This document shows, piece after piece, positions 1 to 13,060 of a stretch of 64,000 nt of DNA. The stretch lies in assembly GCA_032622095.1 (NCBI GenBank), contig CP136062.1:158094875-158158874 (forward strand), given 5' to 3'. The position numbers were made by a program, and so were the translations under genes. How positions within the stretch are numbered: position 1 is the stretch's first letter; every line of letters begins with the position of its first letter. Under the pieces are notes generated by a model, which was not told where the DNA came from, did no database searches, and saw only the letters and a program-made list of their open reading frames with translations. Source of the DNA: Siphonodentalium dalli (taxonomy: Eukaryota > Mollusca > Scaphopoda > Gadilida > Siphonodentaliidae).

Positions 1-1334
1 CAATCTGGAAGAAAAAAAGAATATCGACCATCATATCTACAAACGTACAATTAAGAAATTACATGAAGATCGATTGGGGTCATTGGATTTTGACCGGCAG
101 ATAAATTAAACAAAGTGGGCGGATTCGTCATCTCCGGTTTAAACCCGGTCTTCGTAAACCTCTAGGTTTAAACCGCCGTTTAACAAATAAATCAGTGGTC
201 TAAAAGACGAGATAGCAGGCCTTATGGACGTATTCGTCGTCTCTGGCTAAACCGGGTCAGCCAAAACAACGGCTCAGCAGTAGAGTCTCTGTATCTTCGA
301 GATGGGGATACAGTTTTATCAATTTCGATAGTTGTTTTGCGTTTTATAAGCTTAAACCGGCAACTAAACCATATAATTCGATGGTCCAGCCAAACCATTT
401 TACGGAGGCAAGGCCTGAGGTGACGAATCAGCCTTTTCTGGAAGGCTGTTTAGATTGGTGGGTCTCGAGTGAGTGCGTGTCAAAGAGGCGACTGCCGACG
501 TGTTATCGTGTCACAATTGATTCGTTCGCATGCGAACGTTGCTCAGATATGGACATGTTCCTGAAATTTTATTTTGCAACTACTTTGTCGCTTTTTTTTG
601 GCTGTGGCAGTCACGAATAATGGCGCATTTTTCGAATTGATTTGAAGGATCAAAAGTTTTAATTTTGACACCAAACGAAGTTACTACATGACCACATATA
701 TGTACGCTAGATACATAGTTTGCAATCTTAAATTTATATTGCTTCATGAGTAAAATTCGATAACTTTTATAATTTTGATATAGATCATATCACGAATCTC
801 TACTTTGGATGCGCCTACAGAGATAATATTCCACCAGTTCAAAACCTATGAACGTTTTGATGTTCTGCATGATGGGAAATTTATAACAATGAAAAAAGCA
901 ACGCATGATATATGTAATATTCAATATTTCATTTTATATAACTGGCCCTTATAAAATAAAACATTTCTAAGTAGTTGAATATCCCAGCTCGCGATTGCAC
1001 GATAGGTTAACCAAATTGCGTTGCGTCACTTACAATCATGGAATTTTCCTCGGGCAATCAATTGAACCTGTTAAAATGTCGCTTAAATCATGCCATCTGA
1101 CCTTGTGCCAGTGCATTAATTATCTTATATATGGGAGTCTCATCACATTAGTTTAACAATCATGACATCAATTTCTTATTTTTCATAGTATCGAAAATAA
1201 ACGAGTAAGTTGTTCTTGATATCTTCAACGGGCTGCTCGCCGTGGTATTGTTTCCAATTTATCGATTTAGTACTGACGATACGGTAAAGGCGTAGTTAAG
1301 TTTAGGGCACACACTAGTAGTATATGTTTGCTTT
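1..1334. other. No gene recognised; TTTAAACCGG-rich stretch
   Basis: I see no supported gene. Between about 120 and 370 short motifs of the type GGTTTAAACC / TTTAAACCGG recur (near 138, 166, 249 and 352), which suggests a small unclassified repeat. Around 790-880 is a divergent copy of the arm sequence of the foldback element at 14.8-15.3 kb (shared words such as 'ttccaccagttcaaaac'). The 79-codon open frame at 381-620 shows no recognisable domain. Confidence 0.5.
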
Positions 1335-2945
1335 TTATGTTTTTATGATATCAACGAGATTACATCGGAGAAACCCCAGCGTTTTGTTGGCGTTGACTGT
1401 TATTATGTTTGCATGTTCATGCCACTCCACGTTTGACGTGATTTCCACTCTGAGGTAGTTACTTTGCTTTACTGTCTCGCGCATTTGACCGCCCATAGCG
1501 TACTGATATATGACTGGTGATTTTGTTGTTTGTATCCTTAAAACATAAATTTTTTGAAGATTGAAGCGCGTGTGCCAGCTTGAAGAACATGCGGTTAGAA
1601 CCGATAAATCCTGTTGCAATGTCTGGTATTTTTTTGCGGATTCTATGACGGCATACAAAAGACTGTCGTCAGCGAATAATCTGAGTTGTGACAGAACTCC
1701 GTCTCCAACATCGTTTATATACAACACGTCCTTGAGGGACATATGATTTCACTGAACATGCCGCTGATTCCTCGCAGCCCACACAAACTTTCTGCCATGA
1801 TCGAATCCATCCTAATATGTTTCCCCGTACACCGTAGTGAGATAGTTTCCACGTTAGTTTGATATGAGGGACTGTATTAAATACTTTGCTAAAATCTAAA
1901 ACTATTAGTCACACTTGGTTTGAGTTATCCAAATGACGTGCTATGGCCTCAACTGTGGTGATCAGTTGAGACTCACACGATCGTTCATTCCTAAATCCGT
2001 GTTGGTGATCCACTGAAATGTTGTGCTTTTCTAAGTGTTTTATTACATGTTTGTAAAGAACGGTCTTCAAACATTTTGCACGGCACAGATGTGACTGAGA
2101 CGGAAATAGTTGGCAGGTTGGGTTCTGTCACCTTTTTGAATAATGTTGTAATGTGAGCTATTTGCCAGTCTTTTGGGACTTTTTATTTGTCTACTCTTTT
2201 TTTGTTCAAAAATAAATTTAAGATATTTCGCTCTTATTGAAGCTGTTCCTTGAGTACTCTACCCGAAAAATGATCAGGTCCCGTCACTTTGTGAATGTTT
2301 AAGTTCAAAAGTAGTTTGCAATCCCGGTCTCGTCGAGGGTGATGTCCGGGAAAACGGCAATATTACTAGATCCTAAATCCGGAATTGTATTCAAGTTTTC
2401 TTCTGTGAAAACAGACTGAAACTGCTCGTTGAGTGCATTTGCTTTCTCTTTGTTGTCATCGAGTTGATGGCCATCATTGTTCAATGTCGATATCCCACTA
2501 CATTCACGTCTTATGGATATAATATACCTCCAAACGCGTTTACTGATTGCCTCTGATTGGTCTCTATTTATATCAGATGTGTTTTCTTTAACATTTCTTA
2601 TATTTGATGAGGTTGGTCTGGAATTGTCTCCCAAAAGACTGGAAATATATTATCATGTTCCAGTTTTAGTTTGTTTTTTATTTCTCGACTACATGATTTA
2701 AAGTTGTCCCCAGTTTGTATCATTGTTTGTGTGTTTCGTTCGCCTATATAGATGCTACTTTTTGCGAATTAGTCTTTTCAGAGCTCGAGTTATCCATGGG
2801 ATATTCCACCGAGAAGATAGTACCTTTGACGGTATACGTTCATTGACCAGTACAGATATAACATTCTTATATATTCTCCGACATATATGGCACCTCTGGG
2901 ACATTCAGAGAATAAACTGGCTTCCAAGGGCAAGTGTAAAATTAT
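1335..2945 (-). pseudogene. Degenerate LINE (non-LTR retrotransposon) reverse transcriptase, truncated
   Basis: Relic of the ORF2 polyprotein of an APE-type non-LTR retrotransposon, which copies its RNA into DNA at the target site. Reading right to left on the minus strand: an endonuclease-RT linker with the words IPSKV and NIPWITR near 2758-2840; a second linker block at 2305-2634 (RVWRYI, EQFQSVFTEE); then RT motifs. These are GFR-like near 1990, LDFSKVFNTVPH near 1880 (catalytic region, one Asp replaced by Asn), VPQG near 1735, and RLFADDSLLY at about 1675 (catalytic FADD). A thumb-like region follows to 1335. Several frame changes and stops separate the blocks. The endonuclease and the C-terminal part of the RT are missing, so this is a dead fragment. 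The linker and FADD context fit the CR1/Jockey/L2 group, but the clade is not assigned. Confidence 0.85.
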
Positions 2946-2949
2946 TAGG

Positions 2950-3012
2950 CTAATGTTTTCTCTTAAATATGCGAGGATCCATATGGGCAACTCGCATACA
3001 TAATTGAATGCA
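2950..3012. repeat. Decayed copy of the 67-bp palindrome family
   Basis: The words 'ttctcttaaatatgcgagg' and 'gaatgcattggcgcagg' match the two arms of the intact palindrome at 4803-4869, with many substitutions. It abuts the 5' edge of the LINE relic. Confidence 0.6.
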
Positions 3013-4802
3013 TTGGCGCAGGGTTTTCAGTCATGGAAGGATTAATAAGGGAGGTAACTCAAGTCATGGAAGGGTTAACAAAGAAATAAGTTCCCTGTGT
3101 TGTCTGTTCCAAGTTACAACGTTCCACTTCAGGAAATCAAAAGATTCTCATGTTTTGAACAGGCAGCCAGTGTAAAAATTCGTTGCGTGATCTAAATTTG
3201 ATGCGAAAAGCTGGACCTATAGCAAAAATGCACAACATTTTACACGCGATTTGTTTTCGTTTTGTATAATAACGGTTTGTAATTCGAGTTAAATCTTCGT
3301 TTTTTTTGGGGATGTTAGAATTTGGAAACTCGACAAAAATAACACAGAACATTCTGAGATAGTGTATGCGTGTTGTTCTATTGAACATCGTGTAATACAG
3401 ATGGAAAATTTAAGTATTATTTAAAAGTATATATCGGTTCCAGTTATCCAAACCTATATGAGAGTATTACCCGGTCGTGTTTTCACACTTTTAAATATTC
3501 AAGTTTACGTCATCGCAGTCTGTTGTTTTATTTTCCAAGTGTAGGTTATAAAATTGTTATTGTGGGCTATGAGAATTATCGCGAGCCAAAAGGCCAGCGC
3601 ATATTTCGAGTAAATATTAATAGAACAATAAGACAATGACGACTTTATCAATTCATTCATGATTGACCATGACTCGTCGTGATTAACTAATTGTGAATAC
3701 TGTGTTCTTGCTATATATATGTAGTATGAATTAACACAACTGACTGCTAATTAGATCATCAGTCCATTCATTTCATATACCTGCTTACACAAGTAGTAAT
3801 AGTTATGGATTTTGGAAAATCAGATTATAAGAACAATTTCAACATGTTGTTGGTGTGAAATTTCCAACTTAGTTTTGTGGTATGTATGACATTTCAAACT
3901 GTTGAACATTTGGACCAAAGTTGGGATGAGAAACCACCCCACCCCTGTCGCCATGTCCCTATAACGTTGGTCAACATTTTCAAACGATTGTAATTAACAC
4001 AGCACCAGTTAGAAATGTTCGTCCAGAATACGTTAACATTGTTTAAAGTCGAATACTTCCCATATTCGGATCGGAAGTTTGGACTTAAATAGCAATCACT
4101 TACAAGGTATGCAAATGTAATTTTTCGGACCCCTGCCCATACAGCACACCGCTCAGCGCAATGACGTCAATTTAGCAGCCAGTTTCTGAGCACACATTGG
4201 TTATTAAATGCGATTTAATTCGCTCGATCGTCCACTGCATGTATAGTGTAGTTGTGTACTGACAACACTGGTAACGGTACATGACATATGCAAACATGAT
4301 CTCACAATGGAAATTCTATCGTGGAGCTGTTTGGTCAGTTGGTCACGACGGTCCGTCAATATTAAACTTACAATTTTGTCCAACTACAAACATACAAATG
4401 CATAATTACAAATCGTCAGTACTTTCCACCTGATTCACACCCTCTTCGCTTTGAATTTACTAGTGGGAAATTTGTTGTTTTATACCAACAATTTCACATT
4501 CATCAACGAAATCACAGTAACCATATCAAGACACTCATATTTCAACAAAACATTATTTGTGTGATCTCAGTTTCAGCATATCAAAGATGTAGCCAATATA
4601 CACGGCGCCTTTTATTGTATTCTTTAACAATTTTATAATTTCACCCATACAGAGCCCCAGACAAACATGAGCAGACGACACTCTTCTATATGCTTATATA
4701 TATATGTGTGGGGCTCCCTGCAGGGTAATGGATGTTTTTTATTTTATGTCCTAAAAATTGTCAGAAACATTTATTTAAAAAATTTTATAAAAAATTGTTA
4801 GG
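3013..4802. other. No gene recognised
   Basis: AT-rich intergenic-type sequence. A short direct repeat, 'tcatggaagg' followed by A/T-rich text, occurs twice at about 3032 and 3065, with the molluscan-style word 'gggaggtaactc' between. A 'ttctttaacaattttataatt' word near 4619 matches the linker between the palindromes of the piggyBac-like MITEs, so 4.6-4.87 kb may be an eroded MITE. Confidence 0.5.
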
Positions 4803-4869
4803 CCAATCCATTCTCTTATATATGAGAGGCGACCTATGGTCGACTCGCATATATAAGAGAATGCATTGG
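4803..4869. repeat. 67-bp near-perfect palindrome (solo copy)
   Basis: Left arm CCAATcCATTCTCTTATATA, centre GCGACCTATGGTCGAC, right arm the reverse complement ending GCATTGG. It is followed by CACAG, as in the copies inside the MITEs at 34.4, 47.9 and 61.5 kb. Two arm mismatches show some decay. It could form a long hairpin or cruciform. Confidence 0.9.
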
Positions 4870-7800
4870 CACAGTGTAAAAAATATCCCGACTTACGACT
4901 GGATTTGATAAAATGTATATTCAACTCTTTCATGGTGGGAGCTGCGGTGCATGGTGCAGAATATTAGATATCATGTGCCAACGCATTATCTTATACATTG
5001 TATATGCGTGTCTCCCACTGGTTTACCAGTTCAAAGTAAATGTTGTTAGGCCAATGAATTATCTGATATATACGCGGCTCTTTATAAGTGAGTCTCCAGT
5101 GTTATGGAAGGGTTATAATAAACATTAAAGCGGGGGCTTATAGTCAAATAAGATCACCCCGACGGCATGCCCACAAGGCAAGTACACATTCTCAATGTTC
5201 GCGACATGCTATCCGACAATCAACCGGTCCTGCGGAAATATACCAAAATATACTGTGCCAGAGAGAAGGGTCATCAGTATTCCGGGTTTTGCAGAAACAC
5301 ACCATCTATAATAAATTCAGAGATGCGATGCAAACCCCGGAGGTGTATGTAACCCCTCCCTATCGAAGTTATCCTAAGGTTTAATCGGTATGCGATAATA
5401 ACGTTGCATACAATATGTTGTACACGCAGGATGCCATGGTTGGACTGACAAAGATCATGCACATTAGCCAAGCCCGGGTAAAGGTTAATAATCAAATCCG
5501 ATTTGCATGTCGCAATGCCTCGTTGTGACCGGGACACTTAAGCAGGAGGCACAGTGGTAACATTTGAATGGATAATTCGGGGAAAGATTACTCAATACAT
5601 ACATAGCGCACACGACCACTTCGTGTCTTGTCGAATGTGTGAACATATGTTTATGTATAACGTGAAGTTGATTTTTATTTTATTTTGTGACATTTTAATT
5701 TTGGTGGAAATTATTTGCAAACAATCATGTATTGTTGACCTACTTCCTAATAATATCCAAACTGCATGGGTCAAAAATCTAAATTCTGCTATAAGTTGTC
5801 ACAAGATAAGCATTCGTCCTTTCCAAACAGATATGCTATGATCACATACACGCTTTGTAACGTTCTTAGCACCCCCCCCCCAGAAAATGGACACTGAATT
5901 GCCCATCCATATATTAGCACTGTACCTCCCCCTTAACGGATACGATATTTGCTCACACATATCACACCAATGTAAAATTAGCCTTAACTTCGCCGGACTT
6001 AGATCGTTAATCACACTAGTGAGAGAATTTTTAGTTAGATTATATCAATTGAAAATGTACATGAGTGAGCATCTGCTGTTAATATACCACATACGTTTCA
6101 TAATAAGTGTTTGCTGATAACAGCATAACACTTTCTGTGTTTACGTCAAATCTAAAGAATTAACGAGTAACGAAAGTTACACGGCGGTCGATTCCGCATG
6201 TGAAGACATTTTATGAAAATATAATGATTAATGTGTATGTATGTCTATACATGTATAGCATAGGATAATACTTGTGTGCATATTAATTCAGAACATTTGA
6301 GCTCCGGATTGACTGGATTTCGAAAAACAGGTAACAGGTTTCCTCCTATAAAAATCAACACAATTTAATGTATAGAAATTCAATAAAATACATTTAAAAT
6401 AAATGAAAAAAAAATTAAATAAATTAAAAATAATGAACTCATAAATTTTGAATTATGACTTACATACCTTTTTTGCAGTAATAATAGCACCCTCCGCAAA
6501 AGTGTTCCCTGGAATAGAAATAGAAGTCATGTCGATTCGAAGACCATACCGTCATTTTCCACTTTAGCCATGTCTGTAGAGATCAATTCCACCAGTTCAA
6601 AACATGGGAACGTTTTGAATATTCTGACTGGAAACCTGATGACACCCAGGGCAACAACGGTCCAGATAAAATAAAGTCAGCCACTAATTATACATGTGTA
6701 TATAGTATCGTATTTTATAATAAGACCTGAGTCATTTATTGGGCTTAACGTATTTCATAATTCCAGGTGTTATTAGTTATTAACTTATAACACCTTCCGT
6801 TGATTTAATTTTTCAAAGCGAATTTGCGACTTGCTGAAAGTTGAAGGTAAAATGCATGCCCATGTAAACGTAACTATTTCAAAACACGCCTGCACCTGGT
6901 GAGACATAAGAGACCATGAACAGATATATTATCATAAGAACCTAACAATAACACTAACACTATATAATTATGTCACAAAGTAAAAGAACAATTTAATCGC
7001 TTACCTAAAGTTTCAATAGTTTGTATTTGTTTCAATTAAAACGTTCAAACAAGGTGGGAAATGCAATGTCCGCATGCACGCATGCATTGGCAAATCACTA
7101 GACACTAACTGCCGTCAAATTCTCCGTTCAAACTCCGAATATTATTATTACACAATTATGTACAGAGCTATACCAGTTTTGGCACATACTGTTCCTTTCT
7201 TTGAGTTACGTGCATGATGGAGGTCTATTATTTATTTACATGTATATACATGAAAAGCAATGTTGTCTATAATCAGTCATTTGGCTACAGACAGTCTTTG
7301 CATATATTAACTTGGGTTTTGAACATGATGTATGCTTGCTACGTGAATTTGTTTGAGTATTTTGCTGAAATTGTCTTGTCTATTACAGTTTCAGTAGAAT
7401 AATTGCTGTTCGAGGAACAACTATATCCATAATCAGTTTTTCGATCATAGCGATCATAGTTATTGATCTGGGATTTTTAACTTATGCTTTGAAGATAAAC
7501 CTGGTTTTGTGTGTGTATTTGTTTGAGATTGGGTTGAAATTTTATCATCTATTTCAGTTTCGATAGAATAATATGAACTTTCGTCGCTTTGAGAACTGTG
7601 AATTTGAGTGGACGTTTTAAATTCGTGCGTTTTATGTCCGGTCTTAGCAAATGTTTCATTTCAGGAATAGGAATGAGATTTAGAAAAATTTAAAGCCCAC
7701 TGAATATTCGAATCCCATATCACATTATATAAAATATATGCCATATTATAAATCATTTGAAATAGGAAGCTCCAAAACATTGTATTTTCAACTTATTCGA

Positions 7801-7879
7801 TGTAATGAACTGTGATCATGTTGCTTTTGTTGAGAAACCGACGTGTGTGCTGTGCTCAAGTTTCTGCACAATGTATATT
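4870..7879. other. No gene recognised; palindrome fragments and A/T-rich DNA
   Basis: Fragments of the palindrome family lie near 4976-5015 ('ccaacgcattatcttatac') and 5048-5100 ('ggccaatgaattatctgata'). Overlapping open frames on both strands at 5088-5540 have no recognisable domains. A divergent copy of the foldback arm sequence ('ccaccagttcaaaac') is at about 6555-6650. The stretch 6360-6440 is almost pure A/T. A C-run lies at about 5872-5881. Confidence 0.5.
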
Positions 7880-7944
7880 ATTTTCAATGCAAGGGGAATA
7901 ACTCTATATATTTAGATATAGAGTTATTCCCTTCCATTGAAAAT
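7880..7944. repeat. Short hairpin (inverted repeat)
   Basis: Arms 'attttcaatgcaaggggaat' ... and its near complement ending 'cattgaaaat' enclose 'aactctatat..atatagagtt'. The arms are about 30 bp with one or two mismatches around a small A/T loop. The core GGGGAATAACTC resembles a word common in molluscan repeats. Confidence 0.85.
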
Positions 7945-8815
7945 GAACAAAAGTTTGAATTGTGTTGGATTCTGGAAGCCATAACGGGGGGGGGTTGATT
8001 TTATGTTTTCTATTATTCTATGGACACCTTCTGAGACACGGACGTTCCAAATAGTGATGAATTATAGTATTTAATCATATTTTATGTCACATATTGTTAT
8101 TATCAAGGCACTATAAAAATAATCGGTGACTGGAAAATTAAGTGGACCTTTAAACACTTTAGTAACTGAATGAAATGATAATGGCCTGGAACCATAGGGA
8201 TCAGGGAACATTACATTTTTTTATTACATCAGTTTTATAATATTAAAAAAAAATCACGGACACATGTGCCTGGAACGCACAATACATCTTTGAATGTGGA
8301 GTATCTATGTTATCTGTGTGCTTATTCCAATCGATGACATGACGTGATACTTTGGTAAGTAACACAGATTCATCTGTCATCATCTTTATATATAGAAAAG
8401 GACCCTTTCTTGAAACCAGGGGCGTGGCGATAGGATAGGGCAGGATATTTTATATAAATATACACATATTAATGCATAATACATTTTACAAATATGTATT
8501 GTATATTCGAGGGGGTGGCATAGTCAGGCTAGACTGTCTTACTGCCACACCGTTAACGATGAATATATGTTACGATAGGCGGTCAAGATTTCTTGTACAA
8601 TGCACGGCTATATAATTATGTATCACATAATGGTTGCATTTAAATCGATTAATTGCATGGAGGGTATACGTATAGATAAATCGCTTATGGGTTACTCGAT
8701 GGTTTGTCTCGATAAGGGGGGTGGGTGTCAAATTTGTCAACAGTTGGCAATTTCATGCATGCCACAACATTAATTTGAAATTTTACACCACATATACAGT
8801 TATACACTCTAAGAA
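7945..8815. other. No gene recognised
   Basis: A/T-rich sequence without a coding region I can support. A G-run is at about 7986. No recognised repeat. Confidence 0.5.
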
Positions 8816-9200
8816 TTATCAAAGATGGCTGCCAAAATGGCACCAGAAAATCAACAATTTTGCGATTTTCAAGAATCTCATGTAAATGATCTTCCGTTTG
8901 GTAGCGACTGCGAATTGTGACAATTCAGTGTTTTCTTGTAACTTCAGCACAGTGGGGCATCAATTTTATTGTAAAAAACATGTTCGATCTATCAAAAATC
9001 CACTTTAGATAACCGAATAATTGCATTTTGTCAAAAATCAATTCCGATATTCTAGCAATAGATTTCAAGAAATGAGCGTAATTCAGTAAGAGGGAAATAT
9101 TCGTGCCACATACGGAATTATTATCAAACTTCAACAGAACTGTTCAATTTCATCCAAGATGGCTACCAAAATGGCAGTTAAAATACCAAAATCAGCTTTC
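8816..9200 (+). repeat. YY1-motif repeat family, short block
   Basis: Two copies of the family signature: 'aaagatggctgccaaaatgg' at 8821 and 'ccaagatggctaccaaaatgg' at about 9155, each followed by A/T-rich text. The longer blocks at 21.8-24.6 and 27.8-31.3 kb carry the same signature. The boundaries are approximate. Confidence 0.6.
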
Positions 9201-12200
9201 GTTACACCACCAAATGTCGCCCTGGCATTCCATCATGGGTTAGTCGGCTACTTTTCAGTAAATGCACATAGCTTTAATTTCTTATGCAAATTAACGGATG
9301 TCCTATACTTCATACATGCCATCTCTTCAAGTTTCCTGATATTAAGTGAGGTGGGAGTTGAAGAGAAAATCCTGTGTGAAATTAGAAAGTATGTGTAGGC
9401 CTTCATCTCAGATTGAGGGACAAATATTACCATCTCAATGTGTAAACTTCTTTGCTATACTCTAGGCCTGTACTCGTGTACTAATTGAGAATTACACATG
9501 TAATGGTGGTTACCATATAAAATGCAATTGATGAGCAGATAAGCTTTGGTGTTAGTTCTTTTCATGGCATCTCCTCAGAAGAAAATGCCTATAGCGTATC
9601 ATATATGATACAATAGTGTATCATATATGATACACAACTCTTTATTGTGATGTATGTGAGGTGGGTATTGTACTTCTCAGCTATACAGTTATTCTTGGCA
9701 AGCAAGAAACAACACATCCTTGTTTACAAAACACAAACAATAGTAGATTTATTTATATGGTTGTAATTTGGCCTGCTTGTCTCACTGATAGATGCCATGT
9801 AACCCTGAATTAAATTTGCACGGTAACACAATTTGAACCTCGATATGCTGAAGTAAGCAGCTGAACATGGCAGGTTCCAATCGTATTGATAACCACGACA
9901 TATCAAAATAGAATAGACCCCCGTAGGTGGATAATATATTCGTATAAGGGGTAGTGTCCCGTATCAAGATTAAAGTGATCAATTATGTTTATTGTGGATG
10001 ACGATAATTAACAAAGTAGTCCAACCACTGTCATGCCATGTGTGAAGTCCATATGTGACGTTACTATATGTTATTGACATCCCAGGACATGTTTATTCAG
10101 TTGAAATAAACATGATCATGCAGCAGGCTAGATCCCCGGCACCAGACGAATTGTGGATGGTTCTCGTCTTTCCTCGTGTTCAGTTAATTGAATACGAAAT
10201 ATGTCTTGGTATGAAGATGGTTGGAATGTTATGGACCATTGGTAGTATACAGTAACTTGATTTCTATGATTTAGGCATAGTAGTTTAGTGGGACGATGCA
10301 TTGCGTTGTACAGTTCAACATGAAAGTGGTTATTGGCAATGATTATGATTTTGCTGCTGGTTCCAATTGATTAATGATTATTTTGAAGTTTATCGAAATC
10401 AACAGGGACTGCGCAACTGCTCTGCATATCTAACCGTGCAGTTTAGATTACGAAAGAATGTGAATGGTAAACATGATAGATATGAGCCAAACATAGACAG
10501 GCGATACTTATTATATTACTAATTCCTGTGTTTTGACGAACTGTGAGAAACATGGTGGGAAACGGGTGTAGAATCCATTGGTAGTGATGGGTCTTCTGGT
10601 GTCATGTCATCAGTATGATTTATTATGTCCAATATACTCTGGAATCCAGGTTCTGAATACTGAATGACATAATGGGGCAAATTAGTCCACTAACTTCTTA
10701 CAACACAATGTGAAGTAATAGTTCGAGTTAATAACAGCTCGTGCCGGGCCATGTTGATTCTGAGGCAGAACGTTATCATGAACCAACGGAAATGAAGGAA
10801 GTTGAATTAGCACGCGTAACTACGAAGGTGGCCATGGTTCACTATAATAATGGCATCTTTCAGATCATATTATATATGCCGCTCCATATATATCATAATT
10901 CCTCAAACTGTTGTAATTCTGTTCGACTAGGAGTTATCAGATCAGTCTGGCTATATCCCATACATTGTATATATCATGCTACATTCATGCATCATGATAA
11001 TCAACGCCAACCAAGGTAATATATAGATCAACTTCAGCAGAAATCTAAACGATCATGGGGCGGCTATTGTACGAAGAACTCCATACACATTCACTTGATA
11101 CGCAATCCCGCTTGATCAGATAGACCTTAGTTTAAACAGTATTAATTCCATGAATAATACAACAATAAGTATACGTTTCATCGTGGACTGGATTCGACAC
11201 CAACTGTGCAGGCTCATGTGAGTCATTTCCGGGAAACATTTTACATTCACCCCATCTAACGAGAGTGTGTTTGTCCAGAAACACATCAGTGCTACTTGTA
11301 TATGAGACAAACTAATTATATGCATACATGTAGTAATACAAAAATATGCTAATATCGCTGTAATACAAGTGAATATATTGCTTGAGTTCTAGTTCAAATT
11401 TATCACGATACAATCTTGATCGTCTTATTAATGCACATGTGGAAATGTACCGGTAAGTTATATGAACTGGTGACAAGAAGCAGTTTAATCATGAGGCAAT
11501 CATCAACATTTCTTCCTCCAGATATATATTTGCCAGAATGGTAGAAGCGATCATTTTTTGTCGATTGTCCATTCCAATTACCAAGAGTGCCCATACAAGG
11601 ATTCATTTTACGAAGACTGGGATTTTATGGCTATTATGTCAGAAAACCGGCGGAATACATGTACCATGGTGAAATGGACAAGATTAAAGGTTAGCTATAC
11701 TATCCGAATAAGGCTCCGGGCGATCTCCTTGTTTAGGCCAGTCACTGTTAGCTATACACAGTAATCTGATTGAGTCCGTCGCTAGATCTTTTAGTATACG
11801 AGCAGATGTACTCAATTGTCATCGATATGCATGAACGTATGGCGATCAAATGCATCATTTGAGCTCTGATACCTGACAGCGCCTGAAGTTGGCAGCTTCA
11901 TTATTCTCTCCACATACCATATTGGTCCCTATTAAAATATTTATACAATATCATAATCTAATTTGGTACAAGTCCATATACTTATGGTGCTTGAAGATAT
12001 ATTTCGGTGTATTATAGTGAATGGTATGTTCTCACCGAAAGCCCTTGTACGATAATGATTTGCATATGTGTAATTCTTACACAGTGGGATATATTGCTGC
12101 CACATTGGCAGCCATCTCGATTGCAATAAGATATTAATAACTTCGGATTATCTAAATAGGACTACATTCATTCATATATCTAACACCGAAATATCGTTCT

Positions 12201-12430
12201 CCTGTAGAGGACACGTTATGTGATGTAAGCACAAATATATCGTTCGGCGAATTTTCACGATGCTTATTTTAGAACATAATTGTCAAATGAACTCTCATTT
12301 TGAGTCATTGCGGTAAGACAACTAACAATAATGTGCCATAACATGGCGATTATTTATTTTGAAGAAGCAAATTAGTCTACTTCACTCTCCTTCTAAAAGA
12401 CAGAAACGTAATTGGGTGAAAGAGGCTAAC
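9201..12430. other. No gene recognised; small palindrome pair at 9596-9633
   Basis: No domain is recognisable in any short open frame here. At 9596-9611 and 9618-9633 the 16-bp palindrome GTATCATATATGATAC occurs twice, separated by 6 bp. Confidence 0.5.
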
Positions 12431-13060
12431 ATTTGAGTATTATCGAATTTTGGCGGCCATTTTGGAAGCCATCTTGGATTAAGTTGACAGTATCTGGATC
12501 TAGTTAGATGTAGATACCTTACGTAATGACCCCACTCATGTCCAACACCGATTAATTCCAATTTTCTTTAAGGAAATAGTTAGAAAATAAAAAAGTATAT
12601 TTTGTTGAAAATTCATACCACTTCCATTAAACTATCGAATTTGGAGAAGAAAATCAAGATTATGATCCAAGAAATCAATTATTTTGATGCCTAAGTGATT
12701 CGTTATCAAGAATGAAGAGAGATATGTTCTCTAATCGTCACCAGTTCGATACAATCGGAAATGATGTAGGCGACTTATATGGAAAATCATAAATGTTCCC
12801 ACTTCCGGTCGCCATTTTGGCGGCCATCTTTGATCGAGAGGACATTGTTTTATATATAATATAACATGGCGTCACACCATACACTTTGCAAAAGGATTGT
12901 CATATATTTTATATCACAATTATATTTTTAAACAATAACGAACTTAAGAAACTGAGCATGGCGGCCATCTTTGTGACGTCATCATCCCAGGGGGTCTAAC
13001 AAATTTGTTTCTGAAGTAGAGACCATAGACTGGCTCATGAGGATGGTCTCTATATTTACT
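12431..13060 (-). repeat. YY1-motif repeat family, minus-oriented block
   Basis: Signatures in reverse orientation at about 12449 ('ggcggccattttggaagcc'), 12808 ('gtcgccattttggcggcc') and 12957 ('atggcggccatctttgtgac'). The last is followed by 'gacgtcat...gtctaacaaatttg', matching the 28717-28790 copy, so it belongs to the same family. The boundaries are approximate. Confidence 0.7.

Noticed and set aside
120-370. GGTTTAAACC motifs as a possible element end
   Set aside because: No terminal pair or boundary could be defined at the window edge.
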